DNA of 64,000 nucleotides. Origin: Timema cristinae. Taxonomy: Eukaryota > Arthropoda > Insecta > Phasmatodea > Timematidae. Both the position numbers and the translations under genes were made by a program. Below the pieces are notes generated by a model. The model was given only the letters and a program-made list of their open reading frames with translations, was not told the origin of the DNA and did not search any database. This document shows, piece after piece, positions 62,335 through 64,000 of this stretch (its first letter is position 1; each line of letters opens with the position of its first letter). Where the stretch lies: positions 53,190,410-53,254,409 of the forward strand of contig JBCFYV010000001.1 of assembly GCA_039000515.1 (NCBI GenBank), written 5' to 3'.

Positions 62335-62345
62335 CCCCTTTTATA
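62335..62345 (-). promoter_or_regulatory. TATA box of the 90-aa gene
   Basis: On the minus strand the sequence CTATAAAAGGGGCGC is a near-consensus TATA box. It lies about 60 bp before the ATG at 62279, leaving room for a start site about 30 bp downstream. The TAA inside it (62341-62343) is also the stop codon of the upstream protease frame. The L copy keeps a variant (CATAAAAGGGG). Confidence 0.6.
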
Positions 62346-62876
62346 GGTGCCCACTGATTGGACGCAGCCTCTTGAGGGCGGCAGACCCTACAGTCTTGAA
62401 AAATGTGTTGTAATATCTCACCACATTAACGCCGTTGCTTGTATGATTGGTGGGTGAAAATAGGGCTAGGAAAGTTTTCATCGGAATGTTATGATTGCGA
62501 TAGAGAAGGTAAATGTGACAGTAATAGCCACTAACGTCTGAAGCGATGCACTGAAGTTGTAGCGTGCTATGAGAGATGCGGAAGTGTTTTTGCGTAGAAA
62601 TGCCAGTTGTGACTTTATACGGGGTGGAAAACCATAATTGTCAAAATATTCTCCCACTCCGTTATTGTTAATAAAGATTGCGACCCAATGCGTTCCAGGC
62701 TTGGTGTGTGGATAAGTGTTGATGACAAGAGTGCTAGGTCGAGCTATTCTTGCGGGTAGTTGATCAGCAGGGAAAACACCCGACCGTACAGAACAGAACC
62801 ACGGGTTTGTTTTCAGCGCACGTCTTATGGTGTGCGTGTCCATCTTAATCATCCAATCTCGAAGTCCCCATTTCAC
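62341..62876 (-). pseudogene. Adenain-like cysteine protease of Polinton type, frame-shifted
   Basis: The first 132 codons (62876-62478) contain a GVFPADQLP segment and then HWVAIFINNNGVGEYFDNYG. The latter is the His and acidic region of adenovirus-type (C5) cysteine proteases, enzymes that process virion proteins. The expected C-terminal GYYC segment lies in another frame at about 62515-62530 and runs to a TAA at 62341-62343, so at least one frameshift separates the two parts. In R the position normally held by the nucleophilic Cys is AGT (Ser); L has TGC (Cys) there. Length with both parts would be close to the usual 170-190 residues. R is therefore doubly damaged, or has residual sequence errors. 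Confidence 0.82.
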
Positions 62877-62884
62877 CGCTATCC

Positions 62885-63080
62885 CAGGTAATACCGTGCA
62901 GTTTGTTGACGATATAGTCAGCTTGATTTATAGTGGCGGATGAAAGTACCTCGATAGCGTATGGGGGTTTTAACACCCAATGTTGAAGTAATGTACCTCA
63001 TACAGATAAAACCCTCAGTCCTTGACGATAAACTCTTTACTGTCGTCTATGAAGCTCTGAAAATTCACAATGACGTCCAT
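62885..63080 (-). pseudogene. N-terminal fragment of a conserved Polinton-associated protein
   Basis: A minus-strand frame starting ATG at 63080 begins MDVIVNFQSFIDDSKEFIVK and continues with frame breaks to about 62885. It reaches the protease start only about 65 codons later. The opening resembles a larger protein often found next to Polinton proteases, possibly with an RNase H-like/exonuclease fold; only its N-terminus seems to remain here. The assignment is by recognition of a short segment and is tentative. A plus-strand frame over the same bases (62961-63167) is treated as its shadow. Confidence 0.4.
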
Positions 63081-63147
63081 GATTTAAACGAAGAGTTTAA
63101 GGGGCGGAAAGTCACTTGGATTAACTCCCATAATCGGTCACGACGTT

Positions 63148-64000
63148 TCAATTCTTGTCGAAGGTGATGATGTTGGCAAACTCCCCGTATACGGTACAGT
63201 TGACGGTTTCAGTGAGAGCTATCGTGAAGCTCACTTCGATGCTCAGAGAGCCATGCTGCGTCAAATTCCAATACGATGTCATGTGGGCGAACAGATTAGG
63301 TGTGAGACTGAAAGCCATGAGATGATATCCCTTAGGGAAGGCTTACCGTGTGATGTTGCTACCTTCGTTTATGAAATGGATTCCCGTTCCAGAAAACAGT
63401 GTGTGGTAGGACATGACATAGTTGCCGTTTGAAAAATAGGGCTGTATCGGTTTCGACGGCACTTGATTACCGACCACGTACAGCTGGAAATGGTCATGCC
63501 ATAGGTTTGGAAGTTAAACAGATTCTTGGTGGCAGTCCCCACTGAACTCAGTGTTTGATACAAATCCCACGATGCATCGTTTGTGTAATTGTTCGGTGAA
63601 TACGTTGACCAGTGATTTCCCTTGCACACCCGTAGGAATAGTGAGTGTTTTTACTTCCACACGGGTGATGGGATACTTTGCGGAACTGACATTTAATGAC
63701 TTGGCATGTACCAACATTATAAAAGGTGCTATTTTTACACGTCGCACTAGAAGGCCGGCTTCAGCGATGTAAACCTTAATGTGAGAGAGTTCAGGGACGG
63801 CAATAAAACAAAACCCGTCTCAGGAACGGACAAATTTGACTCTGAGTTCAGTGCCATTCAAAAGGTAATTCTCTTGTTTAAACACGTCACAGTGTAGATA
63901 CCCCAAAAGATCCACCGTCTTACTTTTTGCGGTGAAACTGTGACGGGCCTCAAATTTCTCTTTGCCTGCATTAGCCTCCTCAAAGTTTCCGGGGACGTCT
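63148..64000 (-). pseudogene. Polinton major capsid-type protein (F54H12.2-like), partial
   Basis: The gene enters from the right window edge and ends with TGA at 63148-63150. Segments recognised, in order, are VDLLGYLHCDVF (near 63900), LLVRRVKIAP (near 63740), AKYPITRVEVKTLTIPTGVQ (63680-63610) and NLFNFQTYGM (near 63510). These are characteristic of the F54H12.2-like family, which I take to be the double-jelly-roll major capsid protein of Polintons/adintoviruses. At least one frameshift lies near 63530-63545. About 284 codons are visible; the N-terminal third can be followed only in copy L. Confidence 0.78.

Larger units (their letters stand above)
44241..64000 (+). repeat. Copy R of a large direct duplication
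   Basis: This is the cleaner copy of 1-16866 and continues past the right window edge. It differs from L by one clean 1925-bp insertion (58515-60439), by about four extra 87-bp units and by a longer (CA)n tract. Open reading frames in the Polinton part are longer here than in L, which fits better base accuracy. Whether R is the second haplotype, an assembly artefact or a real paralogous duplication cannot be settled from the window alone. Confidence 0.95.

Noticed and set aside
62961..63167. Plus-strand 68-codon frame opposite the Polinton genes
   Set aside because: The minus strand of the same bases carries the end of the capsid gene and the start of another conserved fragment, so the plus frame is probably a shadow.

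Overview
The window is AT-rich nuclear DNA from an animal, most likely an arthropod and probably an insect. This rests on the mobile elements seen: tRNA-derived SINEs with (TAA)n tails, a Tc1/mariner-superfamily transposase tail of a kind common in insects, a hAT-like non-autonomous element, a Ty3/Gypsy integrase remnant and a Polinton (Maverick/adintovirus-like) gene block. The species cannot be named. No host gene is securely identified; one weak candidate first exon lies at 34890-35080 (minus).

Layout. Positions 1-16866 (copy L) and 44241-64000 (copy R) are the same sequence in the same order and orientation. L is full of small indels and stretched homopolymers. R is cleaner and carries a 1925-bp TG...CA insertion (58515-60439) with a 4-bp target duplication that L lacks. 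An 87-bp tandem array has about 6 units in L and 10 in R. A 100-N assembly gap sits at 25234-25333, between the copies. The simplest reading is that two overlapping haplotype contigs were laid end to end across the gap, but a real duplication is not excluded.

Shared L/R segment, left to right: AT-rich DNA; the 87-bp array; several SINEs; a (CA)n tract; an unidentified dispersed repeat with a SINE inserted in it; a TA-flanked foldback MITE abutting a 1.5-kb mariner-like element with about 480-bp inverted repeats; more SINEs; then a minus-strand Polinton block. Reading right to left in L, that block is: an unassigned coding-like stretch (19500-20110), retroviral-type integrase, a penton-like minor capsid candidate, a small basic protein, an F54H12.2-like major capsid protein, a short conserved N-terminal fragment, an adenain-like protease and two small proteins. 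R contains only the capsid-to-small-protein end before the window stops. No protein-primed DNA polymerase B or packaging ATPase was recognised. Nearly every gene is frame-broken, so these are old or poorly sequenced copies.

Middle (about 20.4-44.2 kb): SINE heads, a Gypsy integrase C-terminus with a possible LTR, the gap, a hAT-like element, tRNA-like foldbacks, a large AT-rich stretch without recognisable genes, a 3.2-kb satellite of 70-bp units (35305-38515), a SINE with a perfect 11-bp target duplication, and a 46-bp tandem array. The window therefore describes mobile-element biology; the most gene-like content is the Polinton virion-assembly module.
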